Source: Candidatus Endonucleibacter bathymodioli (lineage in GTDB: Bacteria > Pseudomonadota > Gammaproteobacteria > Pseudomonadales > Endozoicomonadaceae). Taken from it: a stretch of 64,000 nt of DNA. The translations under genes were made by a program, and so were the position numbers. The stretch covers positions 332,119 to 396,118 of the forward strand of contig JASXSV010000001.1 in NCBI GenBank assembly GCA_030674915.1. Direction: 5' to 3'. The stretch's first letter is position 1. Each line of letters opens with the position of its first letter. This document shows positions 1 to 10,452 of the stretch, one piece after another. The notes below the pieces were generated by a model. The model did not search any database. It saw only the letters and a list, made by a program, of their open reading frames with translations, and had not been told where the DNA came from.

Positions 1-389
1 TGTAAAAGATGTCGACCCATCGCCATCAACGCTCCTGTATTTCCAGCGCTGACACAAGCATGAGCCTCACCACTCGCAACAAGCTCAAGCATCATCCACA
101 TGGAAGACTCTTGTTTTGACCGAAGAACGCTGAAAGGACTATCGCTCATTGACACAGTTTTGACAGAATGAACAATAGCAAGACGACTCCAGTCTATCCC
201 TGGAACCATCCTAAGAAATGATTTAATAAAAACCTCATCTCCTATCAAATATAAAAATAGATCCGGCTTATCCGTCAGCAATTTAATTACGGAACACATC
301 CGAGCACTAGGACTTTCGTCCCCACTCATTACATCAAGCGCAATTCTGATACTCGTAAGTGCAGCGCTTCCTGCCTTAGAAGGAATCAC
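1..389 (-). CDS. plsX: Phosphate acyltransferase PlsX, N-terminal part
   Basis: PlsX makes acyl-phosphate from acyl-ACP, the first step of the PlsX/PlsY route to phosphatidic acid, at the inner face of the membrane. The visible 129 residues include the family's N-terminal motif [14 protein letters not shown] and the segment [20 protein letters not shown]. The gene runs off the left edge, so about 60 percent of the usual 340 or so residues is missing. I chose GTG at 389-387 because it overlaps the rpmF stop codon as GTGA and no ATG fits the N-terminus; in-frame stops lie just upstream. The order yceD-rpmF-plsX is conserved in gammaproteobacteria and implies co-transcription. Confidence 0.93.
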   Translation of the reverse strand, partial: MIPSKAGSAALTSIRIALDVMSGDESPSARMCSVIKLLTDKPDLFLYLIGDEVFIKSFLRMVPGIDWSRLAIVHSVKTVSMSDSPFSVLRSKQESSMWMMLELVASGEAHACVSAGNTGALMAMGRHLL

Positions 390-568
390 TCGTCATTATT
401 GCTTTCAATAATTTGACGTCCTCGGTAAAAACCATCTGCGGTCATATGGTGACGACGATGAGACTCTCCAGTATTAACATCCTGAGACAGTTGAACGCTC
501 TTCAGTGCATCATGGGAGCGTCGCATATCACGCTTAGAGCGAGTTTTACGATTTTGCTGAACAGCCAT
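386..568 (-). CDS. rpmF: 50S ribosomal protein L32
   Basis: L32 is a small basic protein of the large ribosomal subunit. The 60 residues start [20 protein letters not shown], the family signature, with the typical middle segment [20 protein letters not shown]. Like many gammaproteobacterial L32 proteins it lacks a four-cysteine zinc site. It sits 2 bp after yceD and its stop overlaps the plsX start, so the three genes form one transcriptional unit. Confidence 0.97.
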   Translation of the reverse strand: MAVQQNRKTRSKRDMRRSHDALKSVQLSQDVNTGESHRRHHMTADGFYRGRQIIESNNDE

Positions 569-570
569 TA

Positions 571-1134
571 TTAACTCTCCTGAATCGTAGCGACATCAGC
601 TTTAAGTTTTGCCAGCGCGCTAAACGGGTTGTCTGTTTCTTTGTTGACTACGTTTTCATTGCCTTTCCGACCAACAAAATATTTTGATTTGGCAGTCCAG
701 ATTTGCTTAGAATAGCAGTCCGAATTATGGTAAGGAATCAATGGCAGCCCTAACAACAACTCATCCTCCAACAATGGAATAAGCTCAATAGGCTCTTTCT
801 GGAGGAAAAGTGGGTCATATTTCACAGACAACGCTTTTGCCTGCTCATCAGTCCACACAGCCATTAATAGAATATCTACATGCACCGAAATATCGGCCAC
901 ATCAAGACATCGCTGACAGATCATGTTACATTCCAGGTTCAGGCATCCCTCAAGTATTACGTTACTACATTCATCCACATAAAATCGTAACTCTACCCTT
1001 ACCTCTCCCTGATCATCGGCCAAAACATCCACTAACCGACTAAAACACGCCACTGCCAACGAACCTTCAAATAACTTACCTTGACGCGCAAGCTTGCACG
1101 GATCAATAGTTTTGGATAATTGACTAATTAACAT
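571..1134 (-). CDS. yceD: YceD-family (DUF177) protein, large-subunit rRNA accumulation protein
   Basis: YceD proteins (DUF177) are encoded just upstream of rpmF in most proteobacteria and are linked to 23S rRNA accumulation. The family features are all visible: the N-terminal segment [14 protein letters not shown], the central [11 protein letters not shown] motif with a C-x2-C pair, the acidic DEQAKAL and [14 protein letters not shown] segments, and the C-terminal [11 protein letters not shown] start at the ATG at 1134 because homologues begin there; an in-frame ATG at 1173 would add 13 residues that do not look conserved. The gene is divergent from maf. Confidence 0.9.
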   Translation of the reverse strand: MLISQLSKTIDPCKLARQGKLFEGSLAVACFSRLVDVLADDQGEVRVELRFYVDECSNVILEGCLNLECNMICQRCLDVADISVHVDILLMAVWTDEQAKALSVKYDPLFLQKEPIELIPLLEDELLLGLPLIPYHNSDCYSKQIWTAKSKYFVGRKGNENVVNKETDNPFSALAKLKADVATIQES

Positions 1135-1258
1135 AAGTAGGCAATCATAGAGGATAAACTCCCAACCTGTCAAAGAGTTTTATAACCATAATATTTTACC
1201 AGTTACCATTTTAAGGTGTGAGTAACAAACGCCGCACACGAAACAGGAGAAAACAGCG

Positions 1259-1843
1259 GTGATGAAACTTGTTCTGGCGTCGAGTTCAAAATATAGAAGA
1301 ATGCTACTAAAAACCCTAAAAATACCGTTTGAGCATCATTCACCAGAAATCGATGAAACACCTTTAGCCAAAGAATCTGCTCAAGCACTTGCAGAACGCC
1401 TTGCCATACAAAAAGCAAAAGCCGTAGTTAACACGTACCCATCTCACCTGATTATCGGCTCAGATCAAACCGCATCTATTAACGGAATACTGCTAGGAAA
1501 ACCCTACAACAAACAACAAGCCACCAAGCAACTATCTCTATGTAGCGGCCAGCAAGTAACTTTTTTTTCCGGTCTCTGCCTGCTTAACAGCAAAACCGGC
1601 CTTAGCCAGCACCAATGCCTACCATTTCAAGTAGATTTTCGACACCTTAGTCCACAACAAATCAGCTATTATATTGACGAAGAACAGCCTTTAGATTGCG
1701 TCGGTAGCTTTAAATGCGAAGGCTTGGGAATTGCACTATTTGAAAAACTATCTGGGAATGACCCCAATATACTGATAGGCCTTCCTTTAATCGCGCTGAC
1801 CTCTATGTTACGCAACGAATCAATCGATATACTAGGGCCTTAA
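1259..1843 (+). CDS. yceF: Maf/YceF nucleotide pyrophosphatase
   Basis: Maf-family house-cleaning enzyme that hydrolyses non-canonical or modified nucleoside triphosphates; the YceF subgroup prefers 7-methyl-GTP. The 194 residues begin with LVLASSSKYRRMLL, the Maf signature, followed by EIDETP, IIGSDQTA and LGKPYNKQQA; the family's YIDEEQPLDCVGSFKCEG segment is also present. It starts at GTG 1259 or the adjacent ATG 1262; AGGAG at 1245-1249 fits either. It is divergent from yceD, as in pseudomonads. Confidence 0.93.
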   Translation: MMKLVLASSSKYRRMLLKTLKIPFEHHSPEIDETPLAKESAQALAERLAIQKAKAVVNTYPSHLIIGSDQTASINGILLGKPYNKQQATKQLSLCSGQQVTFFSGLCLLNSKTGLSQHQCLPFQVDFRHLSPQQISYYIDEEQPLDCVGSFKCEGLGIALFEKLSGNDPNILIGLPLIALTSMLRNESIDILGP

Positions 1844-2085
1844 AACTTTACTCCCCCAGCGCCAATCTATGCCAACCCTACTTATAAATGAGATACTGCC
1901 AACTATTCTCACCCCAGCCACCTACTACTCGCAAGATCGTAGTAATGCGCCCGCTTATAACCTTCTCCTACCCACACCTTCAATGGTAAAAATCAATATT
2001 CACAGCAAAACAATGAAGCTATTCACAGACACCCTAAAACAAAACAACCCCAAATTTACACTCTAGGAGCACAAAATCTATTCAC

Positions 2086-3069
2086 TTATCTAAGTTGGAT
2101 ACCATTAGTACCCAGAACTTCAAGAAAAGCGCCAATTGCATCCACACCAAAGTCTCTAGCCAAACGTTCAAACGCCGAGGCTTTGGGAGTAAAATCCTTA
2201 ATTTCGTCCACCCCAACTATATCGTGCGCAACAAAACCGACACTGCCCAAGCCATCAAGCAAGCCAATTTCTTTAGCTTTTTCGCCGACCCATACCATAC
2301 CTGAAAAAATATCCGGATGATCCGACAACCGATCACCACGCCCATACTTGACACTATCAATAAACTGCTTATGAACAATGTCAAGAGAATCTTGCCAGCG
2401 CTTAGATGCAGATCTGTCCTCATCTTGAAAAGGATCCATAAACCCCTTATACTCTCCTGCCGTATAACTTCTTCGAACGATGCCAACCTTCTTCATCGCT
2501 TCAACAAAACCAAATCCTGAAGAAATAACACCAATAGAACCTACCATACTGGCTTTATTCGCATAGATAGCATCAGCCGCAGAAGCAACATAGTAGCCAC
2601 CAGAAGCACCAATATCAGTAATTACAGCATAGAGCGGTGTATCTAAATGCAGCTTCCTCAACCTGATAATTTCGTCATATATATAGCCCGACTGCACCGG
2701 ACTTCCTCCAGGGCTATTAATCCTCAAAATAACAGCCTTAGTACCCTTATCATCAAAAGCAGCCCTGAGACCCGTAATAATAATATCTGCGCTAGCATCT
2801 CCGTTATCAGAAATAACTCCATTGAGATCAACCAGAGCAGTATGCACTCCTCCAGAGCCTATATTCATATTTATTCTAGACGAGTTATAAATAACGTTCG
2901 CTATCAAAAACAGCCATGCGAACGTCAAAAGTTTAAAAAAAATGCTCCATCTTCTAGAACGTCTCTGTTCAGTCACCGAACTCACAACCAAACTTTCTAG
3001 CAACTTCCACGCAGTATCCGCGTCGCTACCAACAGGAATATTTTCTGTAGATTTCTGTCTTATATCCAT
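2086..3069 (-). CDS. sppA: Signal peptide peptidase SppA, short S49 type
   Basis: Membrane-bound serine protease of family S49 that degrades cleaved signal peptides. The 327 residues match the short, single-domain type rather than the duplicated 67-kDa E. coli enzyme. A hydrophobic anchor lies at about 44-62 (FFKLLTFAWLFLIANVIY). The predicted nucleophile is Ser156 in GASGGYYVA and the general base Lys208 in GEYKGF; the 52-residue spacing equals that of the B. subtilis SppA dyad. The oxyanion-region motif INSPGGS is intact. In Pseudomonas a HAD phosphatase gene lies between rluC and sppA; here that position holds only about 360 bp of non-coding DNA. Confidence 0.94.
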   Translation of the reverse strand: MDIRQKSTENIPVGSDADTAWKLLESLVVSSVTEQRRSRRWSIFFKLLTFAWLFLIANVIYNSSRINMNIGSGGVHTALVDLNGVISDNGDASADIIITGLRAAFDDKGTKAVILRINSPGGSPVQSGYIYDEIIRLRKLHLDTPLYAVITDIGASGGYYVASAADAIYANKASMVGSIGVISSGFGFVEAMKKVGIVRRSYTAGEYKGFMDPFQDEDRSASKRWQDSLDIVHKQFIDSVKYGRGDRLSDHPDIFSGMVWVGEKAKEIGLLDGLGSVGFVAHDIVGVDEIKDFTPKASAFERLARDFGVDAIGAFLEVLGTNGIQLR

Positions 3070-3432
3070 CGTTTACCCTCTATAGGAATGTCCCTTTCAC
3101 AAATCATCTCTTATACCAAATACCCTTGAAGACATAAGGCTATTAACCAACATCACCTTAAATAATGACAGACATAGACTTAACCAACCTAACCTCAACC
3201 AATCAAAAAAATCAGACTCTCTAGCAAACCATCAGAGACCACACCATATTCTCTAACCGTCAGCTCTCCATATTAAACCATTACACCTTCCACCTTCCAC
3301 CTTCCACCTTCCACCTTCCACCACCAACCGTAGCAGGTATAATTTAAGCCTTACTTGAAAACTATCTTGCTTACCATAATCACCTGGCCTCAATATTCAT
3401 AGGACTTCACTTTTTTACTGCCTATCTACATT
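3070..3432. other. Intergenic region where a HAD phosphatase gene is expected
   Basis: The 363 bp between sppA and rluC show no convincing reading frame. The related Pseudomonas locus has a HAD-family phosphatase gene here, so it has probably been lost. The region includes a short 7-bp tandem repeat, listed separately. No promoter or terminator is clear. Confidence 0.5.
3284..3320. repeat. 7-bp tandem repeat (CACCTTC, five copies)
   Basis: Five perfect head-to-tail copies of CACCTTC lie at 3284-3318, followed by CAC-CA. They sit in non-coding DNA, so copy-number change would not alter a protein. They could alter spacing upstream of sppA, which is read leftward. Confidence 0.85.
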
Positions 3433-4479
3433 TCAAGTTACTTTAGGCGCATCATTCATCTTCTCAGCACCCATTTTCTGCAAAAACCCACCTAAATCAT
3501 TTGGCAACGGCGCCTCTACTGTGACTACCACCCCTGTGGGCAGTGTCAGCGTCAAACTTGCCGCATGCAAAAAAAGACGCTTCACGCCTTGCTGCCTGTA
3601 ACGCTGATTATCCTTGTCATTACCGTACTTAGCATCACCTATAATAGCATGACCAGCCTCTAGGCAGTGCACCCGAATCTGGTGAGTTCGTCCAGTTAAA
3701 GGACTCGCTTCAACCAACGTTACTCCACTAAATCTTTCTAACACCCGATAACAGGTTTTTGAAGCCTTACCATTGACATCAACCCGAACAATACGCTCAC
3801 CTGAACAAAGGGTATTCTTCCTCAGCGGCGCATTAACTATATGCCTTTTTAACGGCCAGCAGCCAACTACTAAGGTATGATACACCTTCTTCACCTCATT
3901 GTTTTGCAGCTGGCCATGAATGTGTCGGAGCACAGAACGTTTTTTAGCAATCATCAGGCACCCAGAGGTTTCCCTATCCAGACGGTGAACCAGCTCCAGT
4001 CCTTTTTCTTTAGGTCGCATTTGTCGAAAAGCTTCTATAATACCACAAGAAATACCACTACCACCATGGACTGCCAATCCTGACGGTTTGTTAATAATAA
4101 GAAGCCCAGCATCCTCATAAAGTAAAGATTTCGCCAGCAGTTCAGAAACAGAGACAGGCATATAAGTTTTTTCAGTTTCTTCGGCTACGCGCACTGGAGG
4201 TATTCTAAGGAAGTCTCCATCCTGAAGCCGATAACCAGGGGCTACTCTTTTTTTATTGACCCTTACCTCCCCTTTTCGAATAATTCGATAAATCCGAGTT
4301 TTAGGTACCCCTTTAAGAGTCCGGCACAGATAATTATCTAGACGCTGACCTTCAACATCACTAATAGTAACCCACTGCACCGAAGGCTTATCCAGATTGC
4401 TAGACCGACAAAAACTTCCTTCTTTTTTTTGCGATTCAAACATTGAAAGAGCTATTACATCACTTGACTGTTTATTCAT
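3433..4479 (-). CDS. rluC: 23S rRNA pseudouridine synthase RluC
   Basis: RluC converts U955, U2504 and U2580 (E. coli numbering) of 23S rRNA to pseudouridine. The 348 residues hold an S4 RNA-binding domain at about 40-105 (QRLDNYLCRTLKGVPKTRIYR) and the RluA-type catalytic domain after that, with catalytic Asp168 in HRLDRETSG. The TGRTHQIRVH and GDAKYGN motifs are present. The N-terminus is about 30 residues longer than E. coli RluC, so an internal start is possible. It is divergent from rne, the usual arrangement in gammaproteobacteria. Confidence 0.95.
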   Translation of the reverse strand: MNKQSSDVIALSMFESQKKEGSFCRSSNLDKPSVQWVTISDVEGQRLDNYLCRTLKGVPKTRIYRIIRKGEVRVNKKRVAPGYRLQDGDFLRIPPVRVAEETEKTYMPVSVSELLAKSLLYEDAGLLIINKPSGLAVHGGSGISCGIIEAFRQMRPKEKGLELVHRLDRETSGCLMIAKKRSVLRHIHGQLQNNEVKKVYHTLVVGCWPLKRHIVNAPLRKNTLCSGERIVRVDVNGKASKTCYRVLERFSGVTLVEASPLTGRTHQIRVHCLEAGHAIIGDAKYGNDKDNQRYRQQGVKRLFLHAASLTLTLPTGVVVTVEAPLPNDLGGFLQKMGAEKMNDAPKVT

Positions 4480-5218
4480 TTTACTATGTTATCAGTTTTA
4501 CTCTATTTGAAGCACCTGAAGATTACTGGTATAATCAATTTCTGCCTAGCATAACATTAAAAAAGGCAGTCTATTTTTGTAACTTGAGTCTCTTGGAGAC
4601 AGATAATACGTTTATCACGTCACCCCAAGAGGCTGGTGACTGCACACATTATTAGACACTAATTTAGACACTAATAATGTGAGACCTTTGCACGAGCCGT
4701 AATTTTGTTCATTGGTGAGGCAAAAACGCACGAAAAGAGAGGATTTATGCTTACAAATGATCGATTCAGTATGCTTTTAACCAAGCCAGTTGGCAAAAGA
4801 GCAATCGCGTAAAGGTCTTATTAATTGATGCTTTTTACCAACAGTATCAAACACGAAGTAAAGAACACGGCTAAACCCGTTATAGATTAACAGTGCTACC
4901 CTCCATAAGCGAGGCTCGATTTCAGGAAAGAGCAGGTGACCGATATTACCAAGGCACCAGAGTTATTATTGGCTCAATCAAATATTCGATTGAAAACCAA
5001 TAGCAACTGGAACCTGCTATTTTACTCCCCTGTGTTCAAGAACTCTATTCATGACACAGGATAATGCTATATCGTTACGCTACATCTCAGCAAAATACTG
5101 AAATGTAAGTATGATAGCACTTAAAAAGATCCGGCTGCATCATACAAAAAGCTCGGACTTTTAGAAAAATCGGGCTATGACGACTTGAGAGGCTAGCTTC
5201 AAGCAAACCGGTAGATTT
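4480..5218 (+). other. Long rne leader region with a solitary IS end
   Basis: The 739 bp between the divergent rluC and rne genes contain no frame I can support. In other gammaproteobacteria rne has a long 5' untranslated region through which RNase E controls its own mRNA, so part of this may be leader. The first half is disturbed: a 16-base copy of an IS5-family terminal sequence lies at 4681-4696, identical to the left end of the element at 15534, but no transposase follows. The segment 4697-5010 looks like decayed foreign DNA. Confidence 0.5.
4681..4696 (+). mobile_element. Solitary IS5-family terminal sequence
   Basis: GAGACCTTTGCACGAG here matches base for base the left terminus of the IS5-family element at 15534-15549 and, inverted, its right terminus near 17795. 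No second end or transposase remains nearby, so this is a remnant of a deleted or degraded insertion in the rne leader. Confidence 0.7.
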
Positions 5219-7960
5219 ATGAATAGAATGTTGATAAATGCAACACAGCAGGAAGAGCTGCGTGTTGCGCTCGTAGACGGACAGCGTCTTTATGACTTAG
5301 ATATTGAATCCAGCACCCGCGAACAAAAAAAAGCTAATATATACAAGGGCACAATCACCCGCGTTGAACCCAGCCTAGAAGCAGCTTTTGTGGATTTTGG
5401 TGCAAAGCGACATGGATTCCTGCCTCTAAAGGAAATATCTCGAGAATATTTCTGCAAACCTCCTTCCGCTCGCACAAGCATCAGAGACACTCTTAAGGAA
5501 GGCCAGACAGTTCTTGTCCAAGTAGACAAAGAAGAAAGAGGCAGCAAAGGCGCAGCGCTAACAACATTGATAAGCCTAGCAGGTCGCTACTTGGTACTCA
5601 TGCCGAATAACCCTCGCGCTGCGGGCATTTCCCGCCGTATTGAGGGAAATGAACGAGCAGAGCTGCGCGAAACACTCAATACGCTGAACATACCTCCAGA
5701 AATGGGAGTTATTGTCAGAACGGCAGGACTAGGCCGATCTCTTGAGGAGCTTCAGTGGGATTTAAAGTATTTACTGCAATTATGGAACTCCATTAAAGAA
5801 GCTTCTGCTAACAGAACAGCTCCACTGCTTATCCACCAAGAAAGCAATCTTATAATTCGAGCCATTAGGGATTGCCTCCGCCACGATATCAGCGAAGTAC
5901 TCATCGACAAAGCCAGCGTTCATCAAGAAGCCCTTGAATTTGTGCAACAGGTCATGCCCCTATATGCATCAAAATTCAAATTATACAAAGACAGCATTCC
6001 ACTATTCAATCGATTCCAAATTGAATCACAAATTGAAACCGCATTCCAAAGGGAGGTTAAACTCTCCTCTGGAGGCTCTATCGTTATCGACCCCACGGAA
6101 GCTCTAGTCTCTATTGATATAAACTCAGCAAAGGCCACCAGTGGCGCAGATATTGAAGAAACAGCGCTAAATACCAACCTTGAAGCTGCGGATGAAATTG
6201 CCCGACAGCTAAGACTGCGTGATATCGGTGGCCTAATCGTTATTGATTTTATCGACATGAGTAATAACCGCAATCAGCGCGAAGTTGAAAACCGTATTCG
6301 TCTTGCTTTAGCTATGGATCGTGCCCGAGTTCAAACTGGCCGAATATCCCTCTTCGGCTTACTTGAAATGTCTCGTCAAAGGCTTCGCCCATCTTTGGGT
6401 GAAACGAGCGGAATCGTTTGCCCTCGCTGCTCTGGCCAGGGATCAGTACGGGATATTGAGTCCCTAGCTTTATCAATCATGCGCATTATGGAAGAAGAAG
6501 CCATGAAAGGTAATACATCTGAAATTCGTGCACAAGTACCAATATCTGTTGCCGCATTTTTGCTAAACGAAAAGCGTTCTGGCATTACTGAAATAGAGTC
6601 ACGCCATAGCACCCGTATTATCATTATTCCTAACCCAAACCTAGAGACCCCTCATTACGAGGTCCAGAGAATACGTGATGATCAACAAAACGATCAAACG
6701 CCGGTCAGCAGCTATGGAATTACTGATACCAAAGACTATTATGAAGAGTCGACTAATGGTAGACAACCTAAAAAAACTGTGGCCGCAGTACAGAACATCC
6801 ACCCCCCCAAGCTAGCTCTTGAACAGAAAAAAAATACGGGCTTAATCAAATCTTTTGTTAAAGCTATTGGTGATATTTTCACCACTACTGAGGAAGAAAA
6901 ACCAACCACAAGCAACAATACACGTCCCACTCAATCGGACAAAAAAAAAGACTGGTCTCAGCAGTCCAATCGAGGAGAAAACAAGTCAAGACCTTATAAC
7001 AAGCAAATGAATAATAAAGTTATCCCGCAAAATAATTCCCGGAATTTAGTTAAAAAAGAAGATGCCCAGCCAGGAGAACTCATAAATAAAAATCGTAACG
7101 ACTCCTCACAACAATCGAATCAGGGTCGCACCGTTGGTTATGCTAGCAGCTCCCCGCAACATAGTGAGCTTTCTAACACTAATCGTGACGAGAAAGGCTG
7201 TCAACAGCAACATACTCCTCAAAAAACCAACTCCGAGGATCAGTCTAACGCGTCATGGGAAGACAATAAACTCAGGCGCAGACCAAACACAGCATCACGA
7301 AGGCGACATAATCGTCAGTCTATGAGAGATCATGGACAGGAACAATTACCAATGATGGCCCCACCGAAAACCAACCCTACATCAGCCATGCCTCTTGATA
7401 CTTTGAGTCAAGTAATGTCTATCCCCACTCACGAGCAGAATCAAAAACAAGATATACCTCCGCGTCAACCACCGCTTCTTACACCACCGGTGATTCAAAC
7501 AACTAAAAAAGATGAGGCCTGCGCACCTCCCGCTAAAGAGCATCGCGCTAGCATCACTGTTGCGGCTGCAAACGATATTCCTGTTCAGCTATCTAAAAAC
7601 ACTACGGAGACAACAACATCTTACACCAAGCCCCAGCCACAAACTGCTGAAATTGTGAAAATCTCAGTAGCTCCAGATGAAAATATCATAATTCCACAAA
7701 AAACACCCATTCCAGAGATGACGACACCAACAAGCATAAACCCTGGTGATCAAACAAAGACTCCAGAGAGTCACACAACCTCTGGAGCATACACCAAACA
7801 TACCGAAGTCAATAATCAAATATTGGAATCAACAAGTCTGCACAGACGAAGCCGAGCTCATAACGACCCTAGGCTGACTCAAAAAGAAGCGGTAGAATCT
7901 ATCCCCGATAAACATGCCGAAAAAGCTCCTGCCCAAGCAGAGGAAAAACCTTTATCATAG
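5219..7960 (+). CDS. rne: Ribonuclease E
   Basis: Endoribonuclease E cleaves AU-rich single-stranded RNA in mRNA decay and rRNA/tRNA maturation and is the scaffold of the degradosome at the inner membrane. In the 913 residues an S1 domain spans about 35-125. The catalytic DNase-I-like domain has both metal-binding aspartates, D300 in IDINSAKAT and D343 in IVIDFIDM. The Zn-link C401-P-R-C404 joins protomers into a tetramer. From about 480 onward the chain is low-complexity, rich in Q, N, P, K and T, and shorter than the E. coli scaffold; I see no clear enolase or PNPase docking motif. Divergent from rluC and convergent with murB. Confidence 0.97.
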   Translation: MNRMLINATQQEELRVALVDGQRLYDLDIESSTREQKKANIYKGTITRVEPSLEAAFVDFGAKRHGFLPLKEISREYFCKPPSARTSIRDTLKEGQTVLVQVDKEERGSKGAALTTLISLAGRYLVLMPNNPRAAGISRRIEGNERAELRETLNTLNIPPEMGVIVRTAGLGRSLEELQWDLKYLLQLWNSIKEASANRTAPLLIHQESNLIIRAIRDCLRHDISEVLIDKASVHQEALEFVQQVMPLYASKFKLYKDSIPLFNRFQIESQIETAFQREVKLSSGGSIVIDPTEALVSIDINSAKATSGADIEETALNTNLEAADEIARQLRLRDIGGLIVIDFIDMSNNRNQREVENRIRLALAMDRARVQTGRISLFGLLEMSRQRLRPSLGETSGIVCPRCSGQGSVRDIESLALSIMRIMEEEAMKGNTSEIRAQVPISVAAFLLNEKRSGITEIESRHSTRIIIIPNPNLETPHYEVQRIRDDQQNDQTPVSSYGITDTKDYYEESTNGRQPKKTVAAVQNIHPPKLALEQKKNTGLIKSFVKAIGDIFTTTEEEKPTTSNNTRPTQSDKKKDWSQQSNRGENKSRPYNKQMNNKVIPQNNSRNLVKKEDAQPGELINKNRNDSSQQSNQGRTVGYASSSPQHSELSNTNRDEKGCQQQHTPQKTNSEDQSNASWEDNKLRRRPNTASRRRHNRQSMRDHGQEQLPMMAPPKTNPTSAMPLDTLSQVMSIPTHEQNQKQDIPPRQPPLLTPPVIQTTKKDEACAPPAKEHRASITVAAANDIPVQLSKNTTETTTSYTKPQPQTAEIVKISVAPDENIIIPQKTPIPEMTTPTSINPGDQTKTPESHTTSGAYTKHTEVNNQILESTSLHRRSRAHNDPRLTQKEAVESIPDKHAEKAPAQAEEKPLS

Positions 7961-7989
7961 CAATAACAAACCTAGCAAGGGCAAAAACA

Positions 7990-8015
7990 AGAAAGACGAC
8001 CTAGGACGTCTTTCT
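7990..8015. terminator. Hairpin between convergent rne and murB
   Basis: AGAAAGACG at 7990-7998 pairs perfectly with CGTCTTTCT at 8007-8015 around an 8-base loop containing CCTAGG. It lies between the 3' ends of rne and murB, where a bidirectional terminator is expected. There is no long U tract on either strand, so intrinsic termination is uncertain. The murB stop codon begins at 8017. Confidence 0.6.
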
Positions 8016-8016
8016 A

Positions 8017-9051
8017 CTAATAAGCTCTTGGCTCCTGCTCCAGCATTATGCCAAAATACTCATGTACTCGCTGCTTTATTATTTCAGAAAAAGCCATTAC
8101 ATCAGCACCTGAAGCTCCTCCATAATTAACCAGCACCAATGCCTGCGTTTTATGGGTGCCGACCATTCCCTCTCTAGCCCCTTTCAAACCAGCTCTCTCA
8201 ATTAACCAACCGGCCGCCAGTTTCCAATTATCACACTCCCTAGGAAAAGCCACAATATCTGGATACTGTCGTTTGAGCTGTTCAAATTTAGCTAACCCAA
8301 CCTCCGGATTCTTGAAAAAACTTCCTACACTACCCAAAATATCAGAATCAGGCAATCTGTCACGACGGATGTCGCACACCACGCTACTAATCAAATCAGC
8401 AGATAAAAAATCATTACCGCACTTAGCTTCAACCATCTCCCTTAAAGTTCCATAATGCAGTTTCGCCTGTAGCTTTTCATCAAGAGCAAATTGAACAGAA
8501 GTAATAATATAACGATCTTTGAACACAGTCTTAAAAATAGAATCACGATAAGCAAACATACAATCTTCCGCAAACAACCGAACAGCTTCACCAGATATAG
8601 TGTCTATTGCCATCAACGAATAAAAACAATCCTTCAACTCAACACCATAAGCTCCTATATTTTGAATAGGTGCTGCGCCAACCGAGCCCGGAATCAATGA
8701 TAAGTTTTCAAGACCATAAGCCTTGTGAAACAAACTCCATAGAACGAAATCATGCCAACACTCTCCAGCACCAGACTCAACCAATACCAGACCATCTTTG
8801 CGCGATAGTACTAACATACCCATGAAGGCTATCTTTAAGACCACAAGGTCCAGGTTTCCGCAAAAAACAACATTACTCCCACCGCCCAAGGGCATAACCT
8901 CCAAACCTTTTTGCTTCGCGAAAGCCAGTGATTCTCTTAATTCTGTCAGCGTTGTAACTTCAATGTAATAAAGAGCACTTGCCTTAAGACCAAAACTATT
9001 AAGCCTCTCCAGCTGAATGTTTTCAAAAATATCCATTACTATTTCTGGCAC
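8017..9051 (-). CDS. murB: UDP-N-acetylenolpyruvoylglucosamine reductase MurB
   Basis: FAD enzyme that reduces UDP-GlcNAc-enolpyruvate to UDP-MurNAc with NADPH in the cytoplasm, committing it to peptidoglycan. The 344 residues match type I MurB: FAD-binding PLGGGSNVVF, SLIPGSVGAAPIQNIGAYGVE, the active-site GSVGSFFKNPE with the proton-donating serine, and a C-terminal GTHKTQALVLVN. The longest frame starts at GTG 9051; the ATG at 9036 (MDIFENIQLERLNSF) is closer to homologues. It is the last gene of the exbB-to-murB series. Confidence 0.95.
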   Translation of the reverse strand: MPEIVMDIFENIQLERLNSFGLKASALYYIEVTTLTELRESLAFAKQKGLEVMPLGGGSNVVFCGNLDLVVLKIAFMGMLVLSRKDGLVLVESGAGECWHDFVLWSLFHKAYGLENLSLIPGSVGAAPIQNIGAYGVELKDCFYSLMAIDTISGEAVRLFAEDCMFAYRDSIFKTVFKDRYIITSVQFALDEKLQAKLHYGTLREMVEAKCGNDFLSADLISSVVCDIRRDRLPDSDILGSVGSFFKNPEVGLAKFEQLKRQYPDIVAFPRECDNWKLAAGWLIERAGLKGAREGMVGTHKTQALVLVNYGGASGADVMAFSEIIKQRVHEYFGIMLEQEPRAY

Positions 9052-9058
9052 TCAAAAA

Positions 9059-9183
9059 ATATATACCCACATCCATTGAAAGTAAAAGTAAACGACCAAT
9101 ATGTGAGGCCACATGGCCCTAGTAGCAGATTGTGATGGTAAGTCATCGTAATCAACAACTTCATGCCTTCAAGGGGTAATGGG
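9059..9183. repeat. Dispersed hairpin-like repeat, copy between murB and ptp
   Basis: About 125 bp with ATACCCACATCCATTGAA at one end and the partly complementary CCTTCAAGGGGTAATGGGT at the other. The inside resembles the copies at 42821, 44645, 46153, 47125, 49890, 57635 and 61074. It is non-coding and carries no transposase, so it behaves like a MITE or REP-type element. Confidence 0.5.
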
Positions 9184-9184
9184 T

Positions 9185-9664
9185 CTAGGGAATATGGTTT
9201 TTCTGCAAGTGCTTTAATAATGCAATACCACCGTCTTCAATTAAACTTAACACTTTTGCAAAATTTTCATCTCCTCCATAATAAGGATCAGGTACCTCTC
9301 TGACATCCACGTTGTCAGCAAAGGCAAGAAACAGACCAAGTTTTTGCTGAAATTCCTCTGGGCATTGAGAGCGAAGAGTTTCAAGGTTTTCCTGATCCAT
9401 AGCAAGAATCAAATCTTGCTTCCTATAATCATCAAGTAGAACCTGCCTTGAACGAATAAACGACAGATCATAACCCCTAGCCAAAGCTTCCTCCCTTGAC
9501 CGGACATCTGGCAAACTTCCTTTATGACCACTGCTAGTGCCGGCCGAGTCAACATGAATACTCTCTGAAAGACCCGCATCGGCAACCTGTTTAACAAAAA
9601 CACCATGGGCTGTTGGCGAGCGACAAATATTACCCAAACAAACAAAAAGCACCCTGATAATCAT
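9185..9664 (-). CDS. Low-molecular-weight protein tyrosine phosphatase
   Basis: Small cytoplasmic phosphatase that removes phosphate from tyrosine via a cysteinyl-phosphate intermediate. The 159 residues begin with the P-loop VCLGNICRSP, giving nucleophile Cys9 and Arg15 (C-x5-R). The general acid is Asp126 in PDPYYGG. The gene overlaps kdsB by 4 bp and lies upstream of murB, the same place as in Pseudomonas. Its physiological substrate cannot be read from the sequence; relatives near capsule genes act on BY-kinases, but none is seen here. Confidence 0.93.
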   Translation of the reverse strand: MIIRVLFVCLGNICRSPTAHGVFVKQVADAGLSESIHVDSAGTSSGHKGSLPDVRSREEALARGYDLSFIRSRQVLLDDYRKQDLILAMDQENLETLRSQCPEEFQQKLGLFLAFADNVDVREVPDPYYGGDENFAKVLSLIEDGGIALLKHLQKNHIP

Positions 9665-10452
9665 AACAGCACCCTACCCTCTCTCCTCTCAATAATCTGC
9701 CGTACCTCAGCAAGATCCTGCTCCGTATCAACACCTTGTGGCGGAGACACTACAGCATCCTCCACATGAATGGATTGGCCATTCCATAATAACCTTAACT
9801 GCTCCAGCGCCTCCATCTTCTCCGGGGGGCAGATACCCCACTGCACATACCGCGTAAGAAGATTTACCCGGTAAGCATAAATACCAATATGGCGCCTAAA
9901 ATAATCTGTTTCTGTTAACTGTGCAGAACTGCCTACAAACAACTCCCGATTCCAAGGAATAGGCGCTCTACTAAAGTAAAGAGCATGCCCCTTGTCATCA
10001 ACAACCACCTTTACAATATTTGGATTGAATAACTGATCACGGGAAGTTATTCGTTCACACAACGTAGCAGCACTCACATCTCTATCACCATAAAGATTAG
10101 CTGCCACCTGATCAATGATCAGCGGAGGCATCAAAGGCTCATCACCCTGAACATTAACAATTACATGATCATCACTCATTCCATAAATAAATGAAACCTC
10201 CTGCAACCTATCCGTACCAGAAGGGTGACCAGCCAGGGTCATACAAACTTCCGCTCCAAAACCCTCTGCCACGCTCACAATGCGCTCATCATCTGTTGCA
10301 ATAATCACTCGCTCAGCACTGCTCTTCAACGCTAGCTCATAAACGTGTTGAATCATTGGCTTGCCAGATATGTCTTCCAAAGGCTTCCCTGGCATGCGAC
10401 TAGAACCAAAACGAGCAGGAATAACCACAGTGAAAGGCTTTTCCTCACTCAT
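9661..10452 (-). CDS. kdsB: CMP-KDO synthetase KdsB
   Basis: 3-deoxy-manno-octulosonate cytidylyltransferase activates KDO with CTP for the inner core of lipopolysaccharide. The 263 residues begin with the nucleotidyltransferase motif [17 protein letters not shown] and contain [16 protein letters not shown] and HIGIYAYR, all typical. It overlaps ycaR and the phosphatase gene by 4 bp on each side, indicating tight translational coupling. Together with lpxK it shows that the cell makes lipid A and KDO. Confidence 0.96.
   Translation of the reverse strand: MSEEKPFTVVIPARFGSSRMPGKPLEDISGKPMIQHVYELALKSSAERVIIATDDERIVSVAEGFGAEVCMTLAGHPSGTDRLQEVSFIYGMSDDHVIVNVQGDEPLMPPLIIDQVAANLYGDRDVSAATLCERITSRDQLFNPNIVKVVVDDKGHALYFSRAPIPWNRELFVGSSAQLTETDYFRRHIGIYAYRVNLLTRYVQWGICPPEKMEALEQLRLLWNGQSIHVEDAVVSPPQGVDTEQDLAEVRQIIERREGRVLL

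Noticed and set aside
1869..2066. 65-codon open frame between maf and sppA
   Set aside because: No ribosome site, no recognisable protein, composition like the surrounding non-coding DNA.
3284..3320. Possible iteron-type origin repeats
   Set aside because: Only a 7-base microsatellite; no DnaA boxes or replication gene nearby.
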